From contig CM034550.1 in NCBI GenBank assembly GCA_020055645.1, positions 12,537,001 to 12,601,000 on the forward strand: DNA of 64,000 nt, written 5' to 3'. This document shows positions 1 through 13,100 of this stretch, in pieces. The first letter of the stretch is position 1. Every line of letters starts with the position of its first letter. A model generated the notes under the pieces. It worked only from the letters and a program-made list of their open reading frames with translations, was not told the origin of the DNA and searched no databases. The position numbers were made by a program, and so were the translations under genes. This stretch comes from Tomocerus qinae (Eukaryota > Arthropoda > Collembola > Entomobryomorpha > Tomoceridae).

Positions 1-14
1 TCAATTTGTTTCAG

Positions 15-1319
<1,305 letters not shown>

Positions 1320-1407
1320 GTTATTAATTTGTCGTGCAATTAGCCAATTATTGCTTTTAGATTGTGTATATGATAGAAATATTTTTGTATTTTATAGGAC
1401 ACTTAAA

Positions 1408-1413
1408 AATAAA
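1408..1413 (+). terminator. polyadenylation signal of the kinase gene
   Basis: AATAAA lies 89 bp after the kinase stop codon. The rest of 1320-1796 is AT-rich 3' flank in which I see no gene. Confidence 0.55.
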
Positions 1414-1796
1414 CGTGATGAGAAGTTATTTAGGACATAAATAATAATATTAGTAATAAATATATTAAGGGTTTGTATGAAATTAAGTTAGTGACCTATT
1501 GACATTGCCATTGGAGTTTTTTGTGAATCTAATGAGATTGGCTATTGTGATGTACTTATATAAAATTTTTTAAATGTGATCAGTGATATACAATGAAGTG
1601 TTGTACAACAAAAAAGTTTTATCAAACTTTTTATTTATCAGCCAAGATTTACTTGTAAAACGCACATCCGTTTAGTCTTCTGCATATTTTACAGTAATTT
1701 TGGATAAAATGATTTTTAAACAATTTTTCTTTTCTTTAACAGTAAACAGTAAACTGCTGAATAAAACCAGCCACAATGTTGAATATAGATTAGATA

Positions 1797-2364
1797 CTAA
1801 TTTTGTGATCCCCACTTAAATATATTCTTAGAGAAAAGAAGCCAACAAATTCCTGAAGTATACTTTAGTACAATAATTCCCGAAATAAACATTACATCAA
1901 TAGGATAATAGAAAGTAACCACAGTCAAAAAGGTAGGATTGCTATCCAATACGTTTTTTATCTGTGGAAAATTTGTTGGTGGGTCTTTAGATAAATTAAT
2001 GTTGTGCATCAGGTTGATGACAAAGAACATCCCGACTCCAAGTACAAACGAGATAGAGGCAACGAAAAGCCGGATCTATGATTAACAATTCATTCTATTT
2101 CATGAGTTCACTCACTATATTCCTCTGTATTAAATGTAATTATGAATTATCAAACATGTAAATAAATAATTATAGATATTTTAGTACCCCATGTGCAAAA
2201 AGTTGTGAATGCTCAAGAAAAACTCTATCAGGTTTGACTAACAACCGTCCGGCTGTAAAGACAGCACTCAAAAAGCCAACCCATTTAGGGAGACAATAGT
2301 TCACGATCATTCGACAAGCTACAAGAACCAGTGAATGGACCAGGATTTCATGACATTGGAAACG
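1797..2364 (-). CDS. small membrane protein, last two exons (unrecognised)
   Basis: Two phase-0 exons read on the minus strand: 2364-2188 (59 codons, acceptor after TTCCTTCAG, donor GTACTA) and 2075-1797 (92 codons plus TAG). The joined product is hydrophobic, with likely membrane segments at HSLVLVACRMIVNYCL, LFVASISFVLGVGMFF, VVTFYYPIDVMFISGIIV and the C-terminal GICWLLF. An ATG GCC GGC AAT GAC reads at 9516-9502. If the retrotransposon between 2509 and 9501 is mentally removed, this frame continues into 2503-2485, giving a plausible first exon and a protein near 160 aa. The donor of that first exon is not clear (GTGGTT or GTTCGT). I do not recognise the family. The consistent phase and hydrophobic pattern argue for a real gene, now probably disrupted. 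Confidence 0.55.
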
Positions 2365-2503
2365 CTGAAGGAAAAATGTATCCTTTCATTAGATCATTAC
2401 AATGCAATATGCTTCCGCGATTCATAACAATATAAAATGTTAATCACAAAATCAAACTAAATTATGTGAAACAAATCAGACGAACCACGATCTGTAATGC
2501 ATG

Positions 2504-2508
2504 GTCAT
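2504..2508. repeat. target-site duplication GTCAT, left copy
   Basis: GTCAT directly precedes the TG of the left LTR and recurs at 9502-9506 directly after the CA end of the right LTR. A 5-bp duplication fits BEL/Pao integration. Confidence 0.9.
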
Positions 2509-3000
2509 TGTATGGTTGCTTCCTCGATAGCTCAGGGGATAAATGCAAGTGTCCAAATGCAACTAACGGATATCTATGAAGGACCACCTGAGAATCTGCT
2601 CAGGACTAATAATGATAACTGACTTAGTGTAGGTGATAGACTTTCTACCTACCTAGATGACTTCTATGAATAAATTGACTGCACAGAACGAGTAAATTGT
2701 AAAAAAGCTCTATTTCTAACTAAATACAATTAATTCAATGTTTGATTTATAAATGCCCAAAATTTCAACTATTTTCGAAGCACTTATTATTTCTTCAAAC
2801 GAACTGCACGCCTTGGCTTCTCGTTCCGCGTCTTACTGTCTGTACTGTTCGGCTTCCAAACTTCGACTCTGTCTCTCTTCTCGCCACACAGGCCTGTCTT
2901 GACTTCTTCGAGGATAATCTCGTTTGCTCTGATACCAATAGCGCCTGCGTCGTCAATTCTCTCTTCAACTAAGTTAGATGGCTCTTGCTCAGCGCGTACA
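2509..3000 (-). repeat. LTR of BEL/Pao element (3' LTR in element sense)
   Basis: This 492-bp repeat matches 9010-9501 at every position I compared. It begins TGTATGG and ends GCGTACA on the plus strand. The last 71 codons of pol run into this LTR and stop at 2787. Confidence 0.92.
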
Positions 3001-5663
3001 TTCCCACCCCCGTAAAGGAGTTCCGTCTTCTTTACCAAATCTGGTCCGCAATCAAGAACCGCTAACTTTGTTACTGGTCTTCGGTAAGTTGCTGTAGAAG
3101 TTCGGACATCAGCAACTCGGATAACGCCGTCCTTTCCAGGGAAAACGTCTTCCACAATTCCTCTCAGCCACAAATTTCTCTTATGGTTTTCGTCCACGAT
3201 CAAAACAAGATCTCCTTTCTTGATCGGAATGGTTTTCTGCTGCCACTTAGATCTTCGCACAAGAGTAGGCAGGTACTCCATCAGCCATCTCTTCCAGAAG
3301 TGGTCAGCCAGGATTTGAGAAAGTCTCCAAAGCTTTCTCGCGCACAAGTCATCCTTCGAAAAATTCCCAGGTAGATTTAGTCCACTGGAACTTCCGAGTA
3401 GAAAATGGTTCGGAGTTAGGGCTTCTTCTGCTTCTACATCATCCGAAACGTAAGTTAGAGGTCGGGAGTTAACAGAGTGCTCCGCCTCTGCCAACAACGT
3501 TTGCAGCACTTCTTCTTTTGGTGCTACCTCCTTAAGCGTAAACATCAGGGCCGTCTTCACAGACTTGACAAGTCTTTCCCAGGCCCCACACATATGTGGC
3601 GAACCGGGCGGATTAAAGTGCCACTGCGTACCCTTCAACGACATCTCTTTGCAAATCTCATCTTGATTTAGCTCTTCAAGGGCTTTCTTCAATTCAGTAG
3701 CGGCTCCACGAAAATTCGTCCCGTTATCTGAATATAAATTCTTCGGGGCTCCACGTCTTGCTATGAAGCGTCGCAGTGCCATGATAGCCGCATCAGTTGT
3801 CAATGATCCAGCTAGCTCTAAATGGACAGCTCGGGTCGTTTGACACACGAACAAAGCTCCATATCTTTTTTCTCGACTTCTTTTAACTGTCACCTCGATC
3901 GGCCCAAAATAATCGAGGGCCACTTCCACAAATGGCCGGGCCTGTGGTCGAGTTCTGCTTTCTGGTAGCTGTCCCATTTCTGGATTTCTTGGTTTTGCTT
4001 TCTGGATCTTGCAGTATTGACAGTTCCTAATAACTTGATTGACTGCTCCCCGCATACCAATAATCCAGAATTGCTGTCGTAATTCGTTGATGACTTTCTC
4101 TGTGCCATGATGGCCTGCTTTTCGGTGAAGGTCCATTATGATCATCTTTGTAATTGGATGCTTGGGATCCAATATCACTGGATACTTCGTGTATTCTTTT
4201 AATTCTTGGGCTCGGGATAATCTTCCTCCTAGTCGAGCCACACCAAACTCATCAATGAATGGTGACAGTGGAAACAGTCGGCACTTTCTATCCAATTGCA
4301 CTCCACTTTTCAAAATCTTTATTTCTTCACTAAAGGAATCCTCTTGAACCTGTCGCCACAAAAGATTGTTCGCCTTTTCGAGTTCTTCCATGGTTGGTTC
4401 ACAAGAAACCCTTTTAGACTTCTGTTGAGGACGTCTAGTGAATCTTACAACTCTTGCTGTAGACCGGATCAAATTATGAATATTTGAAAACTTACTGACA
4501 TCCGGCAAAGCATCAGATAAGTTAGCTTTCTTCGGTTGAATGATGTAAGTTGATTCAGGTTTCAGTTCAACTTCAACCTCCTTATTGCGTTTCTTAATAT
4601 TTTCTTGTGGCCATTCTTCTGGGGGTAACTTCAAGAATGCCGGTCCAGTCAGCCAACGGGAGGAAGTTGAAAGATCACACTTCCCATCTCGGGTGGCATC
4701 ATCTGCTACATTTTCACTTGTGGGGATCCATCTCCATTCAGCTACGTTTGTCAATTCTTCGATTTCTCCCAGTCTGTGGGCCACAAAAGTCTGAAACGTG
4801 CGCGCATCAGAACGAATCCAAGAAAGCACCACAGAAGAATCGCACCAGAATTGAGTCGACTCGATGAATAATTCATGTTCATTTTTTATTGTTGTCGCCA
4901 TCCGTGCTGCTAACAAGGCTCCTTGCAATTCCAGGCGTGGAATGGTCATTGGCCGCAGCGGGGCTACTCTTGCTTTTCCCAAAACGAAAGCAACTTCTAC
5001 TTCGCCTCTAATTTCTGTTCTCATAAAGGCGACAGCAGCAAATGCCTTTTCACTGGCATCGGAAAAAACATGGAGGGTTCTTCTTTCCGCAAATTCCATC
5101 TTTAACGCATAACATCTTGGAATTCGGATTTCTCTCACCGATTTCAGCTCCTCCAGCCAGTCCTTCCAATTTTCTTGTAAGTCTAGGGCTATTTCTTCGT
5201 CCCAGTCAGATTTTCGCAACCATATCTGTTGCAATAACATCTTGGCTTTAACTGTAAACGGTGACAGAAAACCAAGGGGATCAAAGACAGACATCGTTAA
5301 CTTCAAGACATCCCTCTTTGTAGGAACTTTCCCTCCAGTCACAATTGCCGGGTCTTGCTTATTAAACTTGCACAAAAATTTAAACTGGTCACTTCCCGGT
5401 TCCCAATGTAGGCCAAGAACACGTTCGGTGGCACCTCCAGTTTCCAGATTGAGATTAATCGCTTGCTTTATTTCTCCAGGGCCAGGTGGATTAATCTTTT
5501 CCAAAACTTCGGCGGAGCTGCATGTCCATCCACGAATAACGAAACCTCCTCGCTTGTGAACTTCGATTACTTCTTGTATTAGCTTCAATGCAGACTCCTC
5601 ATCATGGCAACTATCTAAGTAGTCATCAACGTAATGTCTACTTACTATTGCTTTTTGGTAGCT
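2787..5663 (-). pseudogene. BEL/Pao pol C-terminal part: RT end, RNase H, integrase
   Basis: This frame contains the RT active site YVDDYLDS (about 5650-5609), an RNase H domain (HVFSDASEKAF, FWCDSSVVLSWI and IPTSENVADDATR), an integrase HHCC zinc finger (HRKAGHH ... CQYCK) and the DDE core (VALDYFGPI, YSDNGTNF and CGAWERLV). It ends inside the 3' LTR. Upstream, 5664-5921 is the same frame but is cut by a TGA at 5664-5666. The frame joining it to the gag half is shifted by one base near 5880. These domains make and integrate the cDNA of the element. Confidence 0.9.
3001..3013 (-). other. polypurine tract of the BEL/Pao element
   Basis: The minus strand reads ACGGGGGTGGGAA directly before the 3' LTR. 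It is also coding: the same bases give the GGGN part of the pol frame. Confidence 0.65.
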
Positions 5664-5857
5664 TCAGAATTCACTTTCGAATTCTCTGGCATTTTTATTT
5701 TTTGCCTCTTGAGCCAGCGTTGGGGAACAGGCTGCTCCGAAAAACATCACTTGAATTTCGTAGACGTCTGGCGTTCTGTCTCGATCTTTTCCTCTCCAAA
5801 GGAACCTCTGAGAACTTTTGTCTTCTTTTCTAATTTGCACTCGGTGGAACATATCAG

Positions 5858-8800
5858 CTATGTCTCCACTAAATCCGATTTTCTCTGGCGAAATTTGAAT
5901 AGAACTGCAACGATTGAGCACAGAAGATCAGGACCAGTCATCAATGCATCATTAAGGCTCATCCCACAGCTTCTATCAGCAGCGTCGAACACAAGTCTCA
6001 ACTTTCCAGGCTTGTTGGGATTTGCAACCATGAAGTGAGGAATATAGAAAGTCCTCGGGCTAGTTTCTGCTGCTTCCTCCGGGGTCAACTTTTTTACATA
6101 GCCCTTTTCTTCGTATTCTTGAATTCTGTTACAATAAGTATCAGCAAACTCATTGCTCTTGTCCATCTTCCTTTCAATGCCATAGAGGCGGCGAAGGGCG
6201 GCGGGTTTACTATCTGGAAACTTGACATTCTCATCCCTCCAGAGCAAGCATGTCTCCCACTTTTCGCCGACTCTCTTCATGTGTTCATCCATTAGCAGCT
6301 GGGTTTTTTTATCATCTCGGGATCGGGGCTTTTCTTGATAAACCTTCACACCGAACGCTTCCGTAGAAAAAGACTCTTTCACTAATTGGTGCAACTCGGC
6401 GTCTTTATCTTTTTGACTCCAAATATGGTAAGTAATTTCAGGTTTTACCCTACCACGGCTGTCATCTGTAGCTCCATGAATACTCCATCCTAATTTGCAT
6501 CTTGAGGCTACTGGAGCGTTAGGCGGACCCTCGACGATTTCTCGTACAATTCCCAAATGCCAATCTCTCATTCCGATTAACATTGTCGGTTGCTCAGTTG
6601 ATCTTGGCATTGGAAATTTAGCTAAATGTTTCCATTTCTTTAATTTTCTGACATTCACGTGACGTGGAGATATTCCAGGACGATCCATTGTTCTCACGTC
6701 ATGCAACTCAAATTTTTCATCCGTTAAACGTCCTTGTATTTTGAGACTGACTCGGGTAGATTTAGTATGTTTCTGTGTGACATCACTAATCCACTTCATT
6801 GAAAGGGGTTCTTCGGGTCCTTCGATTCCCAACTTGTTTGCTGCTACGGCACTTTCTAGAATACTTACTGTAGAAGCTTCATCCAGCAGGGCATAGGTGT
6901 CGAGCTTTCCTTTAGGGCCAAAAATCGTAATTGGTAGAACTCGGAGAAGTACATCATCTTCAAAGTGGGTGTTTAATACAGAATTCACTTGATCCTTCTT
7001 CTCTTCGGATTTTGGCTGAGAAACTTCCACAGTTTCATTTTCAGCAGCCAGTGGCCTTGGTTTGTGAAGTAGAAAGTGGTGGCGATCACGGCAATTATTT
7101 TTTCCACAACTGCCACTCTTAGGGCACGTTTCTATTTTGCAGTTAAGTCCCAAACAACGGTAGCACACCCTCTTTTCTCTTGCCCATGTTAATCTGTCAT
7201 CCACACTCTTCTTAATTAAAATTCGACATTTTTCGGTGATATGGTTTCTTCGGCCACAACATGCACATGGGTCATTAGAAGATTTGTTTGACATTTCTTC
7301 ACTTTCTGTAGAAATAGAACAAACCTTTTCACTCTTATTTCCTTTTTCTTTAAACTTGTTGCCCTTTTTCTTTTCAGCTTCCGCAGCACAGGGGCTTGAA
7401 CCAAGTCCAGAAAAGTCCATTTTTTGGAATGCTTCTCCAACGATTTCCAACCACTCCATAAAAACTTTCAATGACGCTCCCTTGTGGCCAGAACTAATGC
7501 GATGGATATTCCAGGTTGTCCTACTTTGCAATGGCAGCTTAGTCTCCAATTCCTTCAACAGCTGAGGATTGTTGACGTATTCTGGCATCGATAGATTTTC
7601 TGCGGTGACAACAAGATTTTGCACTGCAGTCACAAAGTCGACCATCGTATCAGGTTTATCCTCCCTTGGGGATGCTACTGCTTTTGCTTTTTGAACTAAT
7701 TTCATAATAAGTAGTTCAGAGTCGCCAAACCTTTTCTTTAGGACTTCCATAATCCTAGGCACATTCTGTGGGTGTGCCAACAGAGCTTGAACGGCATCTT
7801 CTGCCTTCCCTTTGAGGCTTTTCTGAAGTCGGTAGAGGTTCTCTGCTTGACTAAAACCGCACAATGCTGTCGAACTATTAAATTGAGCGATGAAGGCTGG
7901 CCATTTTTCTATTTCACCATTAAAAATAGGTAAGTCTTTTGCCATGGACTGTCTGGCTACAAACTTACGCATCTGGTCACCTTCACCTCCAATTTTTATT
8001 TCCGGTGTTGGATTGATAACTTTATTGACATCTGGGTCTGCTTGTTGAATTTCGGCTTCTGGAATTGAAGTGTTCACTTTCACTTCAGGCTGCTGCTGTG
8101 CATTGACCCAATCAGCAACTCGTTGATCCTTTCCTTTGACCGACTTTTCAATTATGCACTCCCCATCTTCATCACTAAGCTTCTGTGAGCTGTCGTCATC
8201 TCCAGGCTCACCATCCACTCCCAGCTCATTGTCGATTTTTGATTTGTAGATAGCGAGTTGTTTCTTCAAAATTATCTTCTGATTTTCAAACTTTCTCTTT
8301 TGAAGTTTTTGCTCTACTTCAACTTCGAGCAACTCCGCTTCTTCCGCTGCCTGTCGGCGGACCTTTTCAGCTTGTTCATTAGCTTCTCTTTGGCGCCGTT
8401 CATTTTCAATTCGAGCTTTTCGAATTTCGGTTCTCAACTTTTCTTCTTCCTCTTCTTCCTGAATTGTCATCAGGTTTTTAAGGGCCTCCAAGTCAGCTTC
8501 CTTTTTACGCCGACGGGCTTCACTGGTGTTGCTGACCTCACTCGCACGAGATTTACTGCTGACATCAGACTTGACACTTTCATTAGACTTTTTATTGTTT
8601 GATAGTCTACTTACATAAGACCGGTGACTTTTTGCTTCATCCGATAGCTTACTATGTCCTGAATGGTATGACCTTTTAGAGCTTGAGTCGTCAAAGTCTC
8701 CGTGATGAGGGTCCTCCACATTTTCGAGGTCCTCTTTCCTTTGGGGTTTTACTGCGGCTTGAGAGGTTGACTGAAGTCCTTTGTCCTTCCTTCTAGGTAT

Positions 8801-8944
8801 AGGCCACTCCACTGCTCCCATTCGATCCGGCTTTTTTCCCACATTTCCACGTTCGCTTTTCCTGGCTCCACCGCTCTTTCCATTTGGCACAATATCCATT
8901 TTGATAGCAATTATCTGATAAATCTTCAATCGGTCGAATGTCAC
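5858..8944 (-). pseudogene. BEL/Pao gag-protease and N-terminal reverse transcriptase, frame broken
   Basis: A 1028-codon frame; the likely start is an ATG at 8899, 15 codons in. The N-terminal 300 residues are basic and Glu/Lys-rich with a coiled-coil-like stretch (EEEEEEKLRTEI). From about residue 338 comes the DUF1759-type gag core (DLPIFNGEIEKWPAF). Cys/His knuckles follow near residue 560 (CACCGRRNHITEKC, then CYRCLGLNC). The protease motif is at about 685 and reads LLDEASTVS, with the catalytic Asp present but Glu-Ala where many retroviral-type enzymes have Ser/Thr-Gly. The reverse transcriptase starts near residue 890 (KLRLVFDAA). The frame ends at a stop shortly after GPDLLCSIVAVLF because of a one-base shift in an A-run at 5876-5886. 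Confidence 0.9.
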
Positions 8945-8990
8945 AAAGTTTCACTTTTCACTATTTGACTGTATTTCCGTAGTGCGTTCG

Positions 8991-9008
8991 ATCTGGGCTC
9001 GAAGACCA
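8991..9008 (-). other. primer-binding-site candidate of the BEL/Pao element
   Basis: Next to the 5' LTR the minus strand reads T then TGGTCTTCGAGCCCAGAT. It begins with TGG, the complement of a tRNA CCA end. The primer tRNA was not identified. Confidence 0.5.
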
Positions 9009-9009
9009 A

Positions 9010-9501
9010 TGTATGGTTGCTTCCTCGATAGCTCAGGGGATAAATGCAAGTGTCCAAATGCAACTAACGGATATCTATGAAGGACCACCTGAGAATCTGC
9101 TCAGGACTAATAATGATAACTGACTTAGTGTAGGTGATAGACTTTCTACCTACCTAGATGACTTCTATGAATAAATTGACTGCACAGAACGAGTAAATTG
9201 TAAAAAAGCTCTATTTCTAACTAAATACAATTAATTCAATGTTTGATTTATAAATGCCCAAAATTTCAACTATTTTCGAAGCACTTATTATTTCTTCAAA
9301 CGAACTGCACGCCTTGGCTTCTCGTTCCGCGTCTTACTGTCTGTACTGTTCGGCTTCCAAACTTCGACTCTGTCTCTCTTCTCGCCACACAGGCCTGTCT
9401 TGACTTCTTCGAGGATAATCTCGTTTGCTCTGATACCAATAGCGCCTGCGTCGTCAATTCTCTCTTCAACTAAGTTAGATGGCTCTTGCTCAGCGCGTAC
9501 A
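9010..9501 (-). repeat. LTR of BEL/Pao element (5' LTR in element sense)
   Basis: Second 492-bp copy, followed by the GTCAT duplication at 9502-9506. The open frame at 9288-9506 is only the LTR copy of the pol tail and is not a gene. Confidence 0.92.
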
Positions 9502-9506
9502 GTCAT

Positions 9507-9822
9507 TGCCGGCCATTTTGTTAGAATACTTAACAGTTTTGAAAGTATTGCAACCCCAAAATGATTCCAGAAATAATTTAACCTTTTTGCTTCCTGTCCT
9601 GAACGCTGAAGATAATGAATATTTAGAATCTTGATTCGAATATCTTTTTCTCATCCGAATTCATTGTCACATCATTTCTGATTATTAGTTCGCGCGGGAT
9701 CACTGCAAAGCATCTCTTTTGTATCAGTTTCCATAGAAAAATACATAAAAAGAGAATATTATCTTGAATCTTGACAATCCTCCTTGATGGAGGAAGGGGA
9801 GTCAAGTCAAGTGTGTCTGCAC
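9507..9822. other. spacer upstream of gene A
   Basis: Between the Pao element and the conserved 5' block of gene A. It holds the ATG at 9516-9514 (minus) that may start the disrupted small membrane-protein gene. No other gene is visible. Confidence 0.5.
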
Positions 9823-10031
9823 TTTTTGCAAAAGAAACTTCTCTCCCTCAAGTCCTAGCCTATAGCTCGGTAAGCTTGAGACCGTTTGAAACCGTAGTCG
9901 ACAGTCGACGCATGTGGCTAGCTATTTTACTAGGCAAAAAGGTCAAAGTTCAAGAACAACTTACTAACAATGTAAATAAGGGGTACCGAGTAGAAAGGAC
10001 TGGAAATCCTGAGAAAAGTGACAGCAGAGCG
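9823..10031 (+). promoter_or_regulatory. conserved 5' block of gene A
   Basis: The region starts with TTTTGCAAAAG(A/G)AACT and ends with CCTGAGAAAAGTGAC at 10008-10022, 126 bp before the ATG. The same two motifs in the same order stand before genes B, C and D (162, 136 and 149 bp before their ATGs). Between the motifs A is more diverged than B, C and D. It is a candidate promoter or 5' UTR. No TATA box is obvious. Confidence 0.5.
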
Positions 10032-10147
10032 GGCTCGGATCGAGAGTAGAAGACCGATTTTAATTAGATAAATGTTTTTGTTAGTCGAAGTCGAAAGAAC
10101 TGAATGTTAAAAAAAGAAACTATATAGATAATATAATCTCGTTGAAG

Positions 10148-13100
10148 ATGGAAAATTTTGACAAAGATCAATTACAAGAAGCCATAAAAAACGAAGATGT
10201 TGTAGTTCAGGGACGACGAAATAGGAGTTCTCACTCCATGACACAAAATGCAAGGGTTCAGGAAACCAGTCAAGCCAATGGAATCGAAAGCGGAATTCCT
10301 CATATGGTAACAACCACGATTCGGCACGGTATTCGAGTGATCGGAACTAAACGGAATCCCAATAAGTCCACTAATAGTGTGAAAGCTATTTCGACAATCG
10401 ACAGAATTTATGAAACAAGTGTGTACAAAAAATACAAAGAAGATCTATTAAAATATTCGCATGAAAGACAAAAATTAAAAACTAGCACAAAGACTGAAAA
10501 CAATGCATTTCCTGACCTTGGTAAAAAATTAATTGGAAACAAGAACAGTAAAAAACCAACTGTTTTCCAGCATCGCTTGAAACTTAGAACAGATACAACA
10601 CACTCAAAAGATAAATCAAGGAGTTCGAGTGAAGAAATAGAAAATTCTTCTGGGAAAAGTTCAGAAAGTAGGTCCGAGTATGTTCAACCTGAAAGTGAGA
10701 TAAATATTAGAAAAGCCAAGAAGTTAGGGTTGCAAAATAAGAAGAAAATCAGTAATACAAATACCAAACGGCATACCACAAAAGTGAAACTAAGAATAGA
10801 TGGCAGAAATAATGCAGACACCATAAAATATCCTTTTTCGAGTAAAAAAGTTTCTTTTCCAGCGGTAAGAACATTGTATTCATCAAAAATACAAAGGCAT
10901 AATGTGTCAATGCGTCCACCAAATGTCCACAAATCACGTTCTCAAACAATACAAGTTTCCGAAAATAGAAAGAATCCGTCCAACAATAATAATAACATCA
11001 ATAACAATATTTCAGTCAAATCTTCCAAGTTCAAAAGCTTTATTAATATCGCCAATGGATGGAGAGAAAAAGTCTACGAAGTGCAATTTGCAGAACTGCC
11101 CCAAAAAATTGGTACTACTATTTAATAACTATTAATTAATAACATAAACATTATTTATATAACTTATATGAAATTACTATTTTCAGTATCATAGATAATA
11201 CATAGAATTAATGACCTACTCCTACTATAGGTAAAGGGGGCGAAGTAAGACACAGTACAGAATCTGAAGAAAGTGAACCTACGGACGATATAAAAGTTTC
11301 GAGAAGAAAAATTCATTCCCAAAAGTGGGAAAAGCATAGTCTGACGCTACAACGTCTGCAACAGGATCTTCCAGGTATGGAATAAAATTTAGTTTTGCTT
11401 ATTTTAGGAAATCGGAACTATTTCTTCCACAGATGTCATGTTAGTTATGATTTCTTATGAATTATGATAATTCATACTCTAAAATAGAGTCAGCTCATGG
11501 TATCAACGTTGCACGTGAAAGTGATGCCTCTTCTGATTCTGGTTTTTGGAGAAAACCTTTTAAGAAAACTAGCTCAGTTGTTCCTACTGATACTACCTCA
11601 CATATGAATACATCTACTTCGGAAAAGAAACTTGTACATCCAACAAACGGTGTGTGATGAATTTTATTTTATGATGATTTTGTGATTCTGGCAAGTAATG
11701 ATAATGAAACAATAATTGAAGCGCTATTTATTCAAAATTTAAATTTCCATGTGCAGAAAGTAAAACCGGAAGAAGGCGGCACCCACAATCTGCTAAAAAT
11801 GTAATTTCGTATTCGGAGACAGATCAGTCATCTGTAGTCGAAGATTCTAAACCATCTGGATTTACAAAAACAGGTAGTAAGAAACAACAAACAGATTGTT
11901 TTTGTCACACTAACCATAGTGTATCTATGTCACATTGAAAACATTTTAGTTTACGTAGTAATAAAAAACCGAAGTACAGCGACAGAAAATTCGCCTGAAG
12001 TAGTAGATGATATAACTGAAATTAAAAGTGCTGACATAAAACATAAGCGTCTTTCTTCGAACGCACATGATAAATCAAGTAAACGCTCAAAGGGTATGTA
12101 AATATACAATAATTTCCTAATATACATAATCAAATTCTATTGATGGTAAAACATTAATTTTTGATTGAAAATAAAACCACAAAAAAAGATGGAAGAAGGC
12201 TAATGGAAGAAAGTTCGATTAAGCAATCTCTTGGTGATGTTTCTGAAACACCAGCACTCAGTCAATCAAGTATAAATGGTAGTTAACATTTTTTTACATA
12301 ATAATGTACTGTTGACTCACAGGTTTCGTATACTTTTTCAAATTCTGACCACACTCAAAAACGATTCTGATTGGTCGAAATGTTTTTCGATTAGCCAATG
12401 AAATTGCAGAGATTCATAATCAAATTCTATATGCTCCCTAGTAACTACCCCAAGGGGTAACATTTCATGTCACAATGCTCTCAATGGTGAATAGCTGTGC
12501 AATTATGGTACGATAATGCAAACTAAAGGTTTTACATTATCGAAAACTCATTTTACGTTGAAATCTTATTCGTAGACAGAGTGACAGAGAACCGAGTATA
12601 GGAAGAGTATAATTTAAAGCAACAAAGTGCTTTATTATACTTTAAACAGTGAACACTGAATATATCAATCCTTATATTATTACGGGCGGGCAAGTACTTA
12701 CTGGCGTGAATGGTGTAACAATAAATCACATTACATACAATTACAGGCTATTTATGCAGGTGTAGTGTACTCGAACTACATAGATAGTGTAATTGTTTAC
12801 ATTTTAGAATTGTAGAAAATAGCATTTCTTCACTAAATTAATATTGATACATACACAAAACCAACTTTTACATAATTAGCTGCGTAAAATACTAATGCAA
12901 TGCTAAGCTTATTAATATGGAAGTTTACATCTTGAAAATAGCAAGTTAGTGGACCAACTTTCGAACTGAAAATTTATAAATAGACTGCAACAAGGAGAAA
13001 TGATTGAGACAGCTACGATTAATACAATTATAACAAAGGATTTTAGCTTTTAGCCTGTAATTGTATGTAATGTGATTTATTGTTATACCATTCACGCCAG

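Larger units (their letters stand above)
2509..9501 (-). mobile_element. full-length BEL/Pao LTR retrotransposon
   Basis: Two 492-bp direct repeats (TG...CA ends) flank a gag-pol region on the minus strand, with a 5-bp duplication on each side. The coding order is gag with a DUF1759-like region and Cys/His knuckles, aspartic protease, reverse transcriptase with YVDD, RNase H and integrase. This is the single-polyprotein order of BEL/Pao elements. The LTRs read identical along their length, so the insertion is young. The reading frame is nevertheless interrupted twice, near 5880 and at 5664-5666. The element cannot make an intact polyprotein as sequenced, unless these are sequence errors. Confidence 0.95.

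Noticed and set aside
5664..5921. Programmed frameshift in the Pao polyprotein
   Set aside because: The shift lies inside the RT core and a further in-frame stop follows; BEL/Pao elements usually use a single frame, so decay or sequence error fits better.
9288..9506. 72-codon frame on the minus strand
   Set aside because: It is the LTR copy of the pol tail, not a separate gene.
10142..10147. TTG codon six bases before the ATG as start of genes A-D
   Set aside because: An ATG follows directly in the same frame in all four genes; a non-ATG start is not needed in a eukaryotic gene.
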